DNA of 64,000 nt, taken from CABZJG01 sp965659715. Its GTDB lineage: Bacteria; Pseudomonadota; Alphaproteobacteria; Rhodobacterales; Rhodobacteraceae. Shown piece after piece: positions 33,111 through 42,223 of this stretch (positions are counted from its first letter, which is position 1; every line of letters starts with the position of its first letter). The notes under the pieces are model-generated. The model was not told the DNA's origin. It saw only the letters and a list, made by a program, of their open reading frames with translations, and searched no databases. The stretch covers positions 1 through 64,000 of the forward strand of contig CBFHXE010000006.1 in the NCBI GenBank assembly GCA_965659715.1, in the 5' to 3' direction. The translations under genes were made by a program, and so were the position numbers.

Positions 33111-33126
33111 TTAAATGGTCATTTAA
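33111..33126. promoter_or_regulatory. Candidate BetI operator between betA and betI
   Basis: TTAAATG-GT-CATTTAA has perfect 7-bp arms in the 137-bp divergent region, about 60 bp from each start codon. TetR-family repressors bind such sites next to their own gene. Binding by BetI is inferred from position only. Confidence 0.5.
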
Positions 33127-33186
33127 TTTTTTATCTTGCTCTCGAATTTTATTGCAAAACACAGCACAAAGCGGCACACCCACCCC

Positions 33187-33783
33187 ATGCAACGCGTCAA
33201 AATACGAGACATCCGCAATGCCGAGTTTATCGAAGCCACTTTGCAAGCGGTGCATAAACACGGGCTTGGTGCGGTCACAATGAGTGAAATCGCTCAGGAA
33301 ACCGGCGCGACTGCGGCCAGCATCAATTATTATTTTGGCTCTAAGGAGCGGTTGATGGAAGCAACCATGCGACATCTTCTGGGGCTTTTGCGTGCAGCAG
33401 TGGTGCGAAATTTAAACGCTGCAAGCAGCCCATTGGACCGGCTCTATGCCACTTTGGACGCGAACTTTGATGATCAGTTGTTTACGGCAGAAAAATGCAG
33501 CGTTTGGGTGCAATTTTGGGCTGCTGCGCCCTATGCGCCAGCCTTGGCAAGGTTACAGCGGCTCAACCGGGCGCGCGTGGCCAGCCATTTGCGGCATGAT
33601 CTTAGGCCATTAATGGATAGGGATCAGGCCGTGACAATCCGGCAGACCTTGCAATCTTATATGGACGGTGTTTGGCTCAATACTGCCCAAAATGCTCTGG
33701 CGGTAAATCCGGCGTTGGCCCGCCGCGATGCTCGCGCCGTGCTTGATCTGTTGCTCGCATCGGATCAGTCGCCGCGCGGATAA
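33187..33783 (+). CDS. betI: TetR-family repressor BetI
   Basis: This 198-residue protein has a TetR helix-turn-helix (about 10-55: FIEATLQAVHKHGLG, MSEIAQETGATAASINYYFGSKERL) and the BetI-type C-domain with CSVWVQFWAAA and QSYMDGVWLNTA. It should repress choline oxidation genes and release on binding choline. The ATG at 33187 is the conserved start; the 17 extra residues from 33136 are not. Its end overlaps betC by 19 bp in convergent orientation, so transcription of one may affect the other. Confidence 0.92.
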   Translation: MQRVKIRDIRNAEFIEATLQAVHKHGLGAVTMSEIAQETGATAASINYYFGSKERLMEATMRHLLGLLRAAVVRNLNAASSPLDRLYATLDANFDDQLFTAEKCSVWVQFWAAAPYAPALARLQRLNRARVASHLRHDLRPLMDRDQAVTIRQTLQSYMDGVWLNTAQNALAVNPALARRDARAVLDLLLASDQSPRG

Positions 33784-35276
33784 CGCTGTGCCTCTTCCAA
33801 TTGATTGAGATCCATATGATTGCGCATAAAGCGCTCAGATGCCTGTTGTAGCGGTTGGTAGTCCCAAGGGTAATACCCGCCTTGCCTCAAGGCTTCATAA
33901 ACCACCCAGCGGCACGCCTGACTTTGGCGCACTGCGGCATCGAATGCATCCAGATCCCAGCGCGCATCCACTTCGGCACTAAGTTGCGCAACAACCGCCT
34001 GATGCTCTGGCATGGTCGCCAGATTATTAAGCTCGTTCGGATCTGTCTCAAGATTGAACAATTGGTCAGGATCAATCGCACAGCGATTGAATTTCCAATC
34101 TCCCATACGCAGTGAAACCATGGGGGCGTATGAGGCCTCAGCGGCATATTCCATCATCACCGGGGTGTGACGCTCAGCGCCTTGGCCCAGCGGGACAAGA
34201 CTTTCACCTGCGGTCCACGGCGCCACTTCAGCCATGTCCACCCCTGCTAGATCACAAAGCGTCGGGCAAACATCTATGGTCGATACTGGCACATCAACCA
34301 CGCCCGGGGTCATGTCAGAACTGCTGATCATCAAAGGCACGCGCGCCGAGCCCTCGAAAAATGACATTTTGAACCAAAGACCCCGCTCTCCGAGCATATC
34401 CCCATGATCGGAAACAAAGAGGATATTTGCGCTTTGGCCCGTTGCATCAAGAACCTCAAGAATGTCACCAATTTTATCATCTAGATAGCTGATATTGGCA
34501 AAATAGGCCCGCCGTGACCTTTCAATCATCGTCTCTGTAATCTCGTAAGACCGCCAGTCATTGGCATCAAAAATGCGCTGTGAATGGGCATCTTGGTCCT
34601 GATAGGGCATGGCGGCCACTTGCGGCTGCAAATGCGCGCAATCGGCATAAATATCCCAGTATTTTTTTCGGGCAACATAGGGATCATGGGGGTGCGTAAA
34701 GCTCACGGTTAGGCACCATGGCCGCTCATCAGAACCCCGCGCCAGATCATAAAGTTTGCGCGTGGCATGGTGGGCGACCTCGTCATCATATTCCAGCTGA
34801 TTGGTAATTTCAGCAACGCCAGCGCCGGTCACCGAGCCCATATTATGATACCACCAGTCAATGCGTTCGCCCGGCTTTCTGTAATCTGGCGTCCAGCCGA
34901 AATCAGCCGGATAAATATCGGTTGTCAGCCTTTCTTCAAACCCATGCAGTTGATCTGGCCCAACAAAGTGCATTTTTCCTGACAGGCAGGTATGGTACCC
35001 AGCGCGGCGAAGATGGTGAGCGTAGGTTGGGATAGAAGAGGAAAATTCCGCCGCATTATCATAGACCTGGTTTTTTGACGGCAATTGACCCGACATAAAC
35101 GCTGCCCGCCCCGGTGCGCACAGCGGGCTCGCCGTATAGGCATTTGCAAACCGCGTTGATCGCTCGGCCAGTCGTTTAAGGTTCGGGGTGTGAAGCCACT
35201 CTGCCGGCCCGTCGGGAAACAGCGTACCGTTCAATTGATCAACCATCAGAATCAGTATGTTTGGTTTGCGGGTCAT
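33765..35276 (-). CDS. betC: Choline-sulfatase
   Basis: This 503-residue type I sulfatase has formylglycine motif CAPGR at Cys53 (SPLCAPGRAAFMSG), the metal site NILILMVDQLN at the N-terminus, LSGKMHFVG, and VSDHGDMLGERGLWFKM. It hydrolyses choline-O-sulfate to choline and sulfate in the cytoplasm; no signal peptide is present. The C-terminal FMRNHMDLNQLEEAQRYPRG is the choline-sulfatase-specific tail. Its ATG overlaps the stop of the DMT permease by 4 nt. Confidence 0.93.
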   Translation of the reverse strand: MTRKPNILILMVDQLNGTLFPDGPAEWLHTPNLKRLAERSTRFANAYTASPLCAPGRAAFMSGQLPSKNQVYDNAAEFSSSIPTYAHHLRRAGYHTCLSGKMHFVGPDQLHGFEERLTTDIYPADFGWTPDYRKPGERIDWWYHNMGSVTGAGVAEITNQLEYDDEVAHHATRKLYDLARGSDERPWCLTVSFTHPHDPYVARKKYWDIYADCAHLQPQVAAMPYQDQDAHSQRIFDANDWRSYEITETMIERSRRAYFANISYLDDKIGDILEVLDATGQSANILFVSDHGDMLGERGLWFKMSFFEGSARVPLMISSSDMTPGVVDVPVSTIDVCPTLCDLAGVDMAEVAPWTAGESLVPLGQGAERHTPVMMEYAAEASYAPMVSLRMGDWKFNRCAIDPDQLFNLETDPNELNNLATMPEHQAVVAQLSAEVDARWDLDAFDAAVRQSQACRWVVYEALRQGGYYPWDYQPLQQASERFMRNHMDLNQLEEAQRYPRGD

Positions 35277-36202
35277 TTTGGGCCCTCTGAGGTGGTTGAA
35301 GGAGGGGCTGGGGTTAATCTTCGGCGCTGACCAGCTGTTTCACGCCAACTCAGAATGCTAATCGACGTCAAAATAATAGTTCCGCCTGCAATTACCCAAA
35401 TATCTACGCCCTCAGCAAACACCAAAGCGCCCAAAAGCACAGACCATATCAGTTGCAAAAAATTAATCGGCTGGGTGACATTCACAGGGGCGGCAGCCAA
35501 GGCACGCGTCATGGCATAGTGGCCCAAAGTAGCTAAGCCTGCGACCACAAACAGAATCAAAACATCAAACAAGCCTGGCGGCACCCAAACCGACCAAGCC
35601 AAGGGTGCCAATCCCAGTGTTGTCACAAGCGACAGCATCACAACCACAACAGAGGCCGAAACTTGATCGCTGGCCCGCTTTGCAAGCAGATAAGAGCACG
35701 AAAAGAAAAACGCATTGGCCAGCATGGTCAAATGACCTGCGCCTACCTCGCGAAATCCGGGCCGTAAAATAATAACCACCCCAACCAATGCCACCATCAC
35801 GGCCACCATGCGATCAAGAGCCAGTTTTTCGCGCAAAAATACCGCTGCGCCAAACATCACGCACACCGGTGTCAAATAACTCATGGCAGTGACATCTGCG
35901 ATCGGTATTCGCGCCATGGCAAAAAACCACAATGTCACACCAATAGAATGCGCAGCCCCGCGCCCAACAAATACCCACATCAATGGTTTGGTGATGGCGC
36001 CGCGCTGCCAGCTGCGGCGAAATTCAGGGATCATTGGCACCAATAGCACCAAGCCCAGCGCATAGCGTAAAAAGGCTGCTTCAGCAGCGGGAACCCCGGT
36101 GCCAAGATACTTGACCAAAGCGGTGACACCGACAAACAGTAGTCCACTGAAAGTCATCCACAGAATTGCACGAATGGGCTGATCATCACTTGAAGCGCTC
36201 AT
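35273..36202 (-). CDS. EamA/DMT-family permease coupled to betC
   Basis: This 309-residue protein has ten predicted membrane helices and two EamA repeats, with typical LRYALGLVLLVPM in the first half and GHYAMTRALAAAPVNVTQPINFLQLIW in the second (positions near 215-245). Translational overlap with betC (ATGA) places both in one message. It could move choline-O-sulfate or a product of its breakdown; DMT proteins include exporters and importers, so direction is not known. The C-terminus carries a short basic, Pro-rich tail. Confidence 0.85.
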   Translation of the reverse strand: MSASSDDQPIRAILWMTFSGLLFVGVTALVKYLGTGVPAAEAAFLRYALGLVLLVPMIPEFRRSWQRGAITKPLMWVFVGRGAAHSIGVTLWFFAMARIPIADVTAMSYLTPVCVMFGAAVFLREKLALDRMVAVMVALVGVVIILRPGFREVGAGHLTMLANAFFFSCSYLLAKRASDQVSASVVVVMLSLVTTLGLAPLAWSVWVPPGLFDVLILFVVAGLATLGHYAMTRALAAAPVNVTQPINFLQLIWSVLLGALVFAEGVDIWVIAGGTIILTSISILSWRETAGQRRRLTPAPPSTTSEGPK

Positions 36203-36240
36203 CCCCCGAAAAGGCGTGAATTTATAAGGTTGTGCAAGTC

Positions 36241-36837
36241 TTATTGCGACAAAATTAAACCAAATGCGATGCTAAACATCACAGCTGCAATCCCGATATC
36301 CAAAACCTGCCAGGCGCGTGGCCTTGCAAAAAAGGGTGCAAGCAGCTGTGCGCCATATCCCAGAGTAAAGAAAAATACAAAACTTGCTAGGATCGCGCCA
36401 AGGCCAAAGACCTCTGGTTGTGGTGATTGCACTGCAATCGAGCCTAGTAAAATAACCGTATCAAAATAAACATGCGGGTTGAGCCAAGTCAGCGCCAAAC
36501 AGGTCAGCACCGCAACCCTTAGGGTGCTAAACTCACCGGCCGCTTTAAGGCCCGTTCCGCCGCGCCAAGCCGAATGGAGACTTTTCGCGCCATACCAGAC
36601 CAAAAATATCGCCCCGCCATACCGCATAACGTCGATTATAATAGGCACTGATTGGACAAACCGACCAAAGCCGCTCACCCCAAGATAAATTAACAGAGCA
36701 TCAGAAAGAGAACAGGTCAGGCAAACAATGAAAACATAGCGCCGCAATAAACCGGCGCGCAGAACGAAAGCATTTTGAGCCCCAATCGCTAAAATTAACG
36801 ATAAACCCAGACCGAAGCCTGAAAAAAAAGCCTGCAT
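36241..36837 (-). CDS. LysE/ArgO-type amino acid exporter
   Basis: This 198-residue membrane protein has six hydrophobic segments. The N-terminal GFGLGLSLILAIGAQNAFVLRAGL and LTWLNPHVYFDTVILLGS (near 110-128) are hallmarks of LysE/ArgO, which exports basic amino acids. It is in the same direction as the DMT gene but lies 38 bp upstream. No LysG-type LysR regulator is adjacent; the small HTH protein upstream is the nearest regulator. Confidence 0.9.
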   Translation of the reverse strand: MQAFFSGFGLGLSLILAIGAQNAFVLRAGLLRRYVFIVCLTCSLSDALLIYLGVSGFGRFVQSVPIIIDVMRYGGAIFLVWYGAKSLHSAWRGGTGLKAAGEFSTLRVAVLTCLALTWLNPHVYFDTVILLGSIAVQSPQPEVFGLGAILASFVFFFTLGYGAQLLAPFFARPRAWQVLDIGIAAVMFSIAFGLILSQ

Positions 36838-36885
36838 AAATTTCCCTGCGCCTTTTCAGAATACTAAGGCGCAGGTTAGTCTAGA

Positions 36886-37221
36886 TCAAACTGATGCGAC
36901 AGCCTTTAATTTGTGATCTTCGGGAACGGCGGCCACATACGAACCTGCTTTGGTGCTAGGAGCATGGGCTAAAAGGCCGCGTGCCAAGAGGTTTTTTAAA
37001 CTGCGGTGAAAGGTTGGTTGTGTCATTTTAAATACCAATGAATGCGCTTTTATATCATCCGAGCGTGCGACTCCCTTACTATTCGCAATCACACTTTGAA
37101 CCGCATAAAAAACATCTTTTTCATTTTGAGATAAATCTCCAAGTCCGAGATCACGCTCCATACCGAGCAACAGCGCGCGTAATTGTGCGACATTTAAGTA
37201 TCTATGGGTTGGCAGTCCCAT
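36886..37221 (-). CDS. Small winged-helix DNA-binding protein
   Basis: This 111-residue protein has a central MarR-like winged-helix region (about 35-98): NEKDVFYAVQSVI, then KMTQPTFHRSLKNLLARGLL as the recognition helix, then a short beta wing (APSTKAGSYVAAV). It has no ligand domain. It may control its own gene or the downstream lysE-like gene 48 bp away. The upstream 159 bp is very AT-rich with two GTATATT repeats (near 37238 and 37261). Ligand and targets are unknown. Confidence 0.65.
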   Translation of the reverse strand: MGLPTHRYLNVAQLRALLLGMERDLGLGDLSQNEKDVFYAVQSVIANSKGVARSDDIKAHSLVFKMTQPTFHRSLKNLLARGLLAHAPSTKAGSYVAAVPEDHKLKAVASV

Positions 37222-37380
37222 GATTGAAAAAAGCCCTTAGTATATTTTTTATATCCTTTTGTATATTATTTAGAAACTAATTGCAATATTTTTGCTGAGA
37301 TGTTCTTAAAATTTCGTAGGCCATGCCAAAAACCACAAGCCAAAGCTATGATCTATCCACGTAGTGCATTTTTGGACTGC

Positions 37381-38121
37381 TTAAAGCTGCTCCATAACCT
37401 CGTCGGCGGCTTCAAAATTCGATGTGACCCTTTGCACATCATCATCATCTTCCAAGGCATCGATAAGCTTCATAAGCTTTTGCATGCCTTCGAGATCAAG
37501 TTCAGTGGTGGTGGTCGGCTTCCAGATTAGCTTGGTGGACTGGCTCTCGCCCAATTCGGCTTCAAGCGCGCTAGACACTTCATTAAGGTCTGTATCAAGA
37601 CACCAGATGATATGCCCATCTTCAGAGCTTTCAACATCTTCAGCGCCGGCTTCTATCGCGGCCATCATCACCGTATCACCGTCCCCGACCTCGGCGCCAT
37701 AGCTGACCTCACCTTTGCGTTCGAACATAAAACCAACTGATCCGGTCTCGCCCAGATTACCGCCGTTTTTGGAAAACGTAGATCTGACATTTGAGGCGGT
37801 GCGGTTACGGTTATCTGTCATTGCCTCGACAATCACGGCGACACCATTTGGACCATAACCTTCATAACGGATTTCTTCATAATCATCGCCATCTCCGGCT
37901 GTGGACTTTTTGATGGCCCGCTCGATCACGTCTTTGGGCACTGAACTTGATTTAGCTTCTTTCACGGCCAATCTAAGACGGGGATTTTTTTCCGGATCGG
38001 GATCCCCCATTTTGGCGGCAACGGTAATTTCTTTTGACAGCTTTGAAAATAGCTTAGAACGCGCAGCATCCTGACGGCCTTTTCGGTGCTGGATATTCGC
38101 CCATTTTGAATGACCGGCCAT
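37381..38121 (-). CDS. YebC/PmpR family regulator (TACO1-like)
   Basis: The 246-residue protein begins MAGHSKWANIQHRKGRQD, the invariant start of the family, which fixes the ATG at 38121 (GGAGGAGA precedes it). Other conserved parts are ARSKLFSKLSKEITVAAKMG, YEGYGPNGVAVIVE and RSTFSKNGGNLGETGSVG. Members act as transcription regulators or relieve ribosome stalling at proline stretches. In many bacteria yebC is near ruvC; not here. Confidence 0.95.
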   Translation of the reverse strand: MAGHSKWANIQHRKGRQDAARSKLFSKLSKEITVAAKMGDPDPEKNPRLRLAVKEAKSSSVPKDVIERAIKKSTAGDGDDYEEIRYEGYGPNGVAVIVEAMTDNRNRTASNVRSTFSKNGGNLGETGSVGFMFERKGEVSYGAEVGDGDTVMMAAIEAGAEDVESSEDGHIIWCLDTDLNEVSSALEAELGESQSTKLIWKPTTTTELDLEGMQKLMKLIDALEDDDDVQRVTSNFEAADEVMEQL

Positions 38122-38208
38122 GGTCTCCTCCACTTCATCTTTTGTTTGCGTTCTCTATAAAACAGGCAACCGCCCGGGGGCAAGTCGCTATCCAACCCGC
38201 TCCTGCGT

Positions 38209-39981
38209 TCAGAGCGGCCAGATCAGCGGGATCATCACCGAAGAAATCAAGCCAATGCTGAGGTTTAAGGGAATGCCAACGCGCATAAAATCAGTGAACC
38301 TATACCCCCCGGGCCCATAGACCATCATATTGGTCTGATACCCGATCGGAGTGGCAAATGATGCAGAGGCCGCAACCATAACAGCCACGACAAACGGTCG
38401 CGGATCAACCCCCAAGGCCTGAGCCAGCGCAATCGCTATCGGGGTTACGACCACTGCCACAGCATTGTTGGACACCAATTCGGTTAGCACCGAGGTGATT
38501 AAATACAACATCCAGATCATTAGAATTGGGGGCATTTGCGACAGCATTGGCAAGAGCACATTGACGATCAATTCGACCGCGCCAGAGGCTTGTAAGGCCG
38601 CGCCGACTGCTAACATCGCAAAAATCAGTGTAAGTAGCCGGCCATCGACAAATGAGAAAGCCTCATCTGCATCAATTGCACGCAAAAGCAATACCGCGGC
38701 CACGGCCAAAACAGTTAGCAAGAATATTGGCGCCACCCCCAGTGCTGCCAATCCAACAACACCCAAAAGTGCCCCGACTGCCACCGGCGCGTGACCGCGC
38801 CGATAGGCCCGGGCGGCAGGTCGGGATACATCCACGAGCCCCATCTCTTGTGCAAGTCTTTGGATATCTTCGTTGGCGCCTTCCAACAGTAAAGTATCCC
38901 CAACCTGCACCACTAAATCATCAAGCTGTCTGCCAATGCTTTGGTTGCGCCGGTGCACTGCAAGCGGATAGACACCAAAGCGGCGCCTTAGCCGCATTTG
39001 GCCCAGCGACCGTCCAACCATTTTGCAACCCGGCGTGATCAGCGCCTCAACGGTCGTTGTTTCAACCGCCGACACCTGATCCACCCGTTTGAGGTTTTTA
39101 TCTCGCTGCAGGCTGAGCAATTCAGCAATTTGGGTGCGCAGCACCACCCGATCACCCAACTTGAGGCTTACCCCTTGCAAATTACGGCGCAAAGAGGCGT
39201 CACCCCTGATAACATCAACCAAACGCACGCCATCCCGTTTGAAAAGCTCAACCCCCATCACGTCGCGGTCTATCAAGGTTGAATCAGGAGGGATCACCAC
39301 CTCGGTGAAAAACTTCATTTGGGTTTTATCAGATAGCAAATTGGCCATACTATCCCGATGAGGAAGCAACAAAGGCGCAATGAACCGCAAATAGATCATT
39401 CCCCAAATCACCAAGATTACTCCTAAAGGGGTCACCTCGAATATGGTGAAACCCGCCAATCCCTCGGCCCGCGCCACCCCGTCCACCAATAGGTTTGTAG
39501 AGGTGCCAATTAATGTCAGCGTACCGCCAAGAATGGCTGCATAAGACAAAGGGATCAGCAGCTTGCTGGCCGAAATATCCAAGCTGCGCGCCAATTGAAC
39601 GAAAACCGGGATCATCACAACAACAACGGGGGTATTTGACACTACAGCCGAGGCCAAAGCAACGAACCCAATCATAAGTCCTATTGCGCGCCGGGGGTGG
39701 TGCTTGGCCTGTGCTTCGGCCAGCGAAGTGAGCGCATCCAGCGCACCAGTGCGCACCAAAGCCCCCATCACAATAAACATTGCTGCGATTGTCCAAGGCG
39801 CCGGGTTGGACAGCACTGCGAGGGCACTATCGTATGGCAACACACCGCTGATCAGCAATACGGAAACGCCAGCGATTGCCACCACTTCGGTTGGATAAGT
39901 TTCGCGGAAAAACAGCACAAACATCACAGCAACAACTGCCAACGCCGTCAATGCGGGTAAAATATCAATTGTTTCCAACAC
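38209..39981 (-). CDS. SLC13-type anion permease with two TrkA-C domains
   Basis: This 590-residue protein has N-terminal helices (1-200), a soluble insert with two RCK_C/TrkA_C domains (about 215-385; FFTEVVIPPDSTLIDRD, then EALITPGCKMVGRSLG), and a second membrane half. SNTPVVVVMIP, GTSTNLLVDG and VSNNAVAVVVTPIA are the substrate and sodium sites (SNT and SNN motifs) of DASS carriers. Substrate is likely sulfate or a dicarboxylate. It sits 13 bp after a DMT gene on the same strand, within a long minus-strand block. Confidence 0.9.
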   Translation of the reverse strand: MLETIDILPALTALAVVAVMFVLFFRETYPTEVVAIAGVSVLLISGVLPYDSALAVLSNPAPWTIAAMFIVMGALVRTGALDALTSLAEAQAKHHPRRAIGLMIGFVALASAVVSNTPVVVVMIPVFVQLARSLDISASKLLIPLSYAAILGGTLTLIGTSTNLLVDGVARAEGLAGFTIFEVTPLGVILVIWGMIYLRFIAPLLLPHRDSMANLLSDKTQMKFFTEVVIPPDSTLIDRDVMGVELFKRDGVRLVDVIRGDASLRRNLQGVSLKLGDRVVLRTQIAELLSLQRDKNLKRVDQVSAVETTTVEALITPGCKMVGRSLGQMRLRRRFGVYPLAVHRRNQSIGRQLDDLVVQVGDTLLLEGANEDIQRLAQEMGLVDVSRPAARAYRRGHAPVAVGALLGVVGLAALGVAPIFLLTVLAVAAVLLLRAIDADEAFSFVDGRLLTLIFAMLAVGAALQASGAVELIVNVLLPMLSQMPPILMIWMLYLITSVLTELVSNNAVAVVVTPIAIALAQALGVDPRPFVVAVMVAASASFATPIGYQTNMMVYGPGGYRFTDFMRVGIPLNLSIGLISSVMIPLIWPL

Positions 39982-39994
39982 TGCGCAGCCCTCT

Positions 39995-40894
39995 TTAGGC
40001 TATACTCGCAGTTTGCCGCCGGGGCGCAACCAAAAACATACCTAAAAGCATGATTAGCAAAGCGCCCCAGAACCAAAGGCCCGGGCGCTCACCCAAAAGA
40101 ATAATGGACCAGAAAACCGCAAATACCGTAACCGCATAGCTCACTTGCGACGCAAAAACCGATCCTACTCGGCCAACCAGCCAAACATATGTGGTATAGA
40201 CAAACACATGCAGCAGTGAGGATAAAAAAAGTGCATAATCGGACGCCGACCAAGGCTGCCTTAGGTCTATCCACTGGCCGCTAGCAAGGGTTGTAGGGAA
40301 GATTAAAATTACCCCTAAAATACAGGCGCCGAACAAGGTTTCCACAGGATCAAGTCCTTGAGTGCCATATTTCGCAACATAATTTCCCTCAAAGCCGTAA
40401 AAAAGTGGTGCCACCAATCCCAAAAGGATAAAGCCGATAGTGGCGCTTTCCGATAGCCGCGCCTCAGGACCGATGAGAATCAAAACGCCGATAAACCCTA
40501 ACACCAATCCCCCTAACCGTCGGAGTTGAAAACGATCGTTCCCCATCATCAGGGCAATGGGAAAAGCAAACATTGGTACTGTTGAAATCAAAATACTCAA
40601 TACGCCACCCGGCAAATAGATTGCGGCGGTATAAGACGCCGAATTAGGCAGAATTGTTCCTACGAGGGCAATTATCAGAAAAAGCCTGAGGGTTGCCGGA
40701 GTGATTTTAGGCCATCTACCTCGCAACGTTTGCACGACGCCCAAGAGGAAAGAACAGATTGCCAATTGCCAAAATATCAAACCAAAATGCTGATAACCAG
40801 TTGAGACAGCAATTTTTGTCAACGGAATGGTCATGCCCCAGCCGGCACCCATAGCCAGCAGTACTAAGAACGGCCATACTCGGGCGAGGGTCAC
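39995..40894 (-). CDS. EamA/DMT-family permease
   Basis: This 299-residue protein has ten hydrophobic segments in two EamA repeats (GAGWGMTIPLTKIAVSTGY in the first; YVAKYGTQGLDPVETLFGA region in the second). It is unlike the DMT gene next to betC. It starts inside the stop of the YmdB-like gene (ATGA overlap), so it is coupled to it. Substrate not predictable. Confidence 0.85.
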   Translation of the reverse strand: MTLARVWPFLVLLAMGAGWGMTIPLTKIAVSTGYQHFGLIFWQLAICSFLLGVVQTLRGRWPKITPATLRLFLIIALVGTILPNSASYTAAIYLPGGVLSILISTVPMFAFPIALMMGNDRFQLRRLGGLVLGFIGVLILIGPEARLSESATIGFILLGLVAPLFYGFEGNYVAKYGTQGLDPVETLFGACILGVILIFPTTLASGQWIDLRQPWSASDYALFLSSLLHVFVYTTYVWLVGRVGSVFASQVSYAVTVFAVFWSIILLGERPGLWFWGALLIMLLGMFLVAPRRQTASIA

Positions 40895-41703
40895 GGGGTG
40901 TTTTGGGCCAAGCGGCCACCAACACGGATCATATTGACGTTTTGTGCCAGACCCGTAGCGTCATCCGTTTCCACATAAAGCCCACAAAGTGTCGCTTCGC
41001 CTGCCGCTGGTGTGAAGCGGGCCTTGGACATACCCGTGATAAACCGGCGCAGCGGCTCGGCTTTGTCCATGCCGATGACGCTATTGTAGTCACCACACAT
41101 GCCAGCATCACTTTGATACGCGGTGCCAGAGGGCAAAATCATTGCGTCAGCTGTTGGCACATGAGTATGCGTTCCCACCACGGCGCTCACTTTGCCGTCA
41201 CAAAAATGCCCGACTGCCATTTTTTCCGAGGTTGCCTCGCAATGAATATCAACAATGCTGGCTTGAATTTGCCCGCCTAGCGGATGACGGCGCACAACCT
41301 CATCCAGCGCACTAAAGGGGTCATCAAATGGGCGTTTCATAAACACCTGCCCCAGGACTTGCGTAACCAAAACCCGCCGCCCGCGGGCATCAGAGGCGAT
41401 GTAGACACCCCGCCCCGGCGCCGATTTGGCAAAATTGAGAGGCCGTATAATCCGTGGCTCTTGCTCAATAAAGCTCAGCATATCTTTTTGATCAAAGGCA
41501 TGATCACCAAGGGTGATACAATCAGCGCCCGCTTGCAAAAGCCCTTTGGCATGATCTGAGCTGAGGCCCAATCCGCTGGTGGCATTTTCACCGTTCACAA
41601 TGACGATATCGAGCCTCAGCTCGGCGCGCAGACGGCCAAGATGCTCACTCACAGCCGCACGGCCCGCGCGGCCCATCACATCGCCCAAAAATAATAGTTT
41701 CAT
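40891..41703 (-). CDS. YmdB-type metallophosphoesterase
   Basis: This 270-residue calcineurin-like phosphoesterase of the TIGR00282/YmdB family has FLGDVMGRAGR at the start, then IVNGENATSGLGL, LGDHAFDQKDM, VDIHCEATSEK and GTHTHVPTAD, which together supply the two-metal site. Bacillus YmdB is a 2',3'-cyclic nucleotide phosphodiesterase involved in colony development. In Rhodobacteraceae it is often close to the 5-formyl-THF cyclo-ligase gene, as here, with an OsmC gene between. Confidence 0.92.
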   Translation of the reverse strand: MKLLFLGDVMGRAGRAAVSEHLGRLRAELRLDIVIVNGENATSGLGLSSDHAKGLLQAGADCITLGDHAFDQKDMLSFIEQEPRIIRPLNFAKSAPGRGVYIASDARGRRVLVTQVLGQVFMKRPFDDPFSALDEVVRRHPLGGQIQASIVDIHCEATSEKMAVGHFCDGKVSAVVGTHTHVPTADAMILPSGTAYQSDAGMCGDYNSVIGMDKAEPLRRFITGMSKARFTPAAGEATLCGLYVETDDATGLAQNVNMIRVGGRLAQNTP

Positions 41704-41752
41704 AACTTTCAGCCCTAGGGGTCAACGCCGCAAAGCGCAAGTAAAACTGATG

Positions 41753-42223
41753 TTAAGCAATCGAATATTTCGCTGCATATTTGATTGGAAAGTTAACTGA
41801 GCGCGCAATAAAGCAAAACTGATGCACCTCATGGTGCAGCTCATCCGCAATCTTTAGATCTGCACCAGCACGCAAAGTGATTTCTGGCTTGAGGGTTGCG
41901 GAAATAAACCGACTTGCGCCATTTTTGAGGGTTTCGCCTTGGGCAAGCGGAGTATCACAATATCTTTCAACAATAATACCGGCGTCTGAGGCCAAATGCA
42001 GATACCATAGCATATGACATGCACTGAGGGCCGAGATCAGCATATCCTCGGGATTATAAAGTTTCGGGTCCCCCCCCAAAAAGGAATCGTTCGAGCATTT
42101 TACCACAGGCTTGCCTGGACTTGCCATATCCCAACTGCGGTCATAAGAGCGATAACCCGATGTTCCTTCGCCGAGGTTTCCAGTCCAGGTGATGGTAGCA
42201 CTATAGTCATGCACAGCGCTCAT
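41753..42223 (-). CDS. OsmC-family protein
   Basis: This 156-residue OsmC/Ohr-like protein has LISALSACHMLWYLHLASDAGI, where the Cys of the peroxidatic pair sits, and a C-terminal HQFCFIARSVN (Cys 139 region), giving the two family cysteines. Such proteins reduce organic hydroperoxides with thiols. The ATG overlaps the stop of the 5-formyl-THF cyclo-ligase gene (ATGA), so it belongs to that unit. It is shaped more like the YhfA/SACOL group than Ohr. Confidence 0.85.
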   Translation of the reverse strand: MSAVHDYSATITWTGNLGEGTSGYRSYDRSWDMASPGKPVVKCSNDSFLGGDPKLYNPEDMLISALSACHMLWYLHLASDAGIIVERYCDTPLAQGETLKNGASRFISATLKPEITLRAGADLKIADELHHEVHQFCFIARSVNFPIKYAAKYSIA

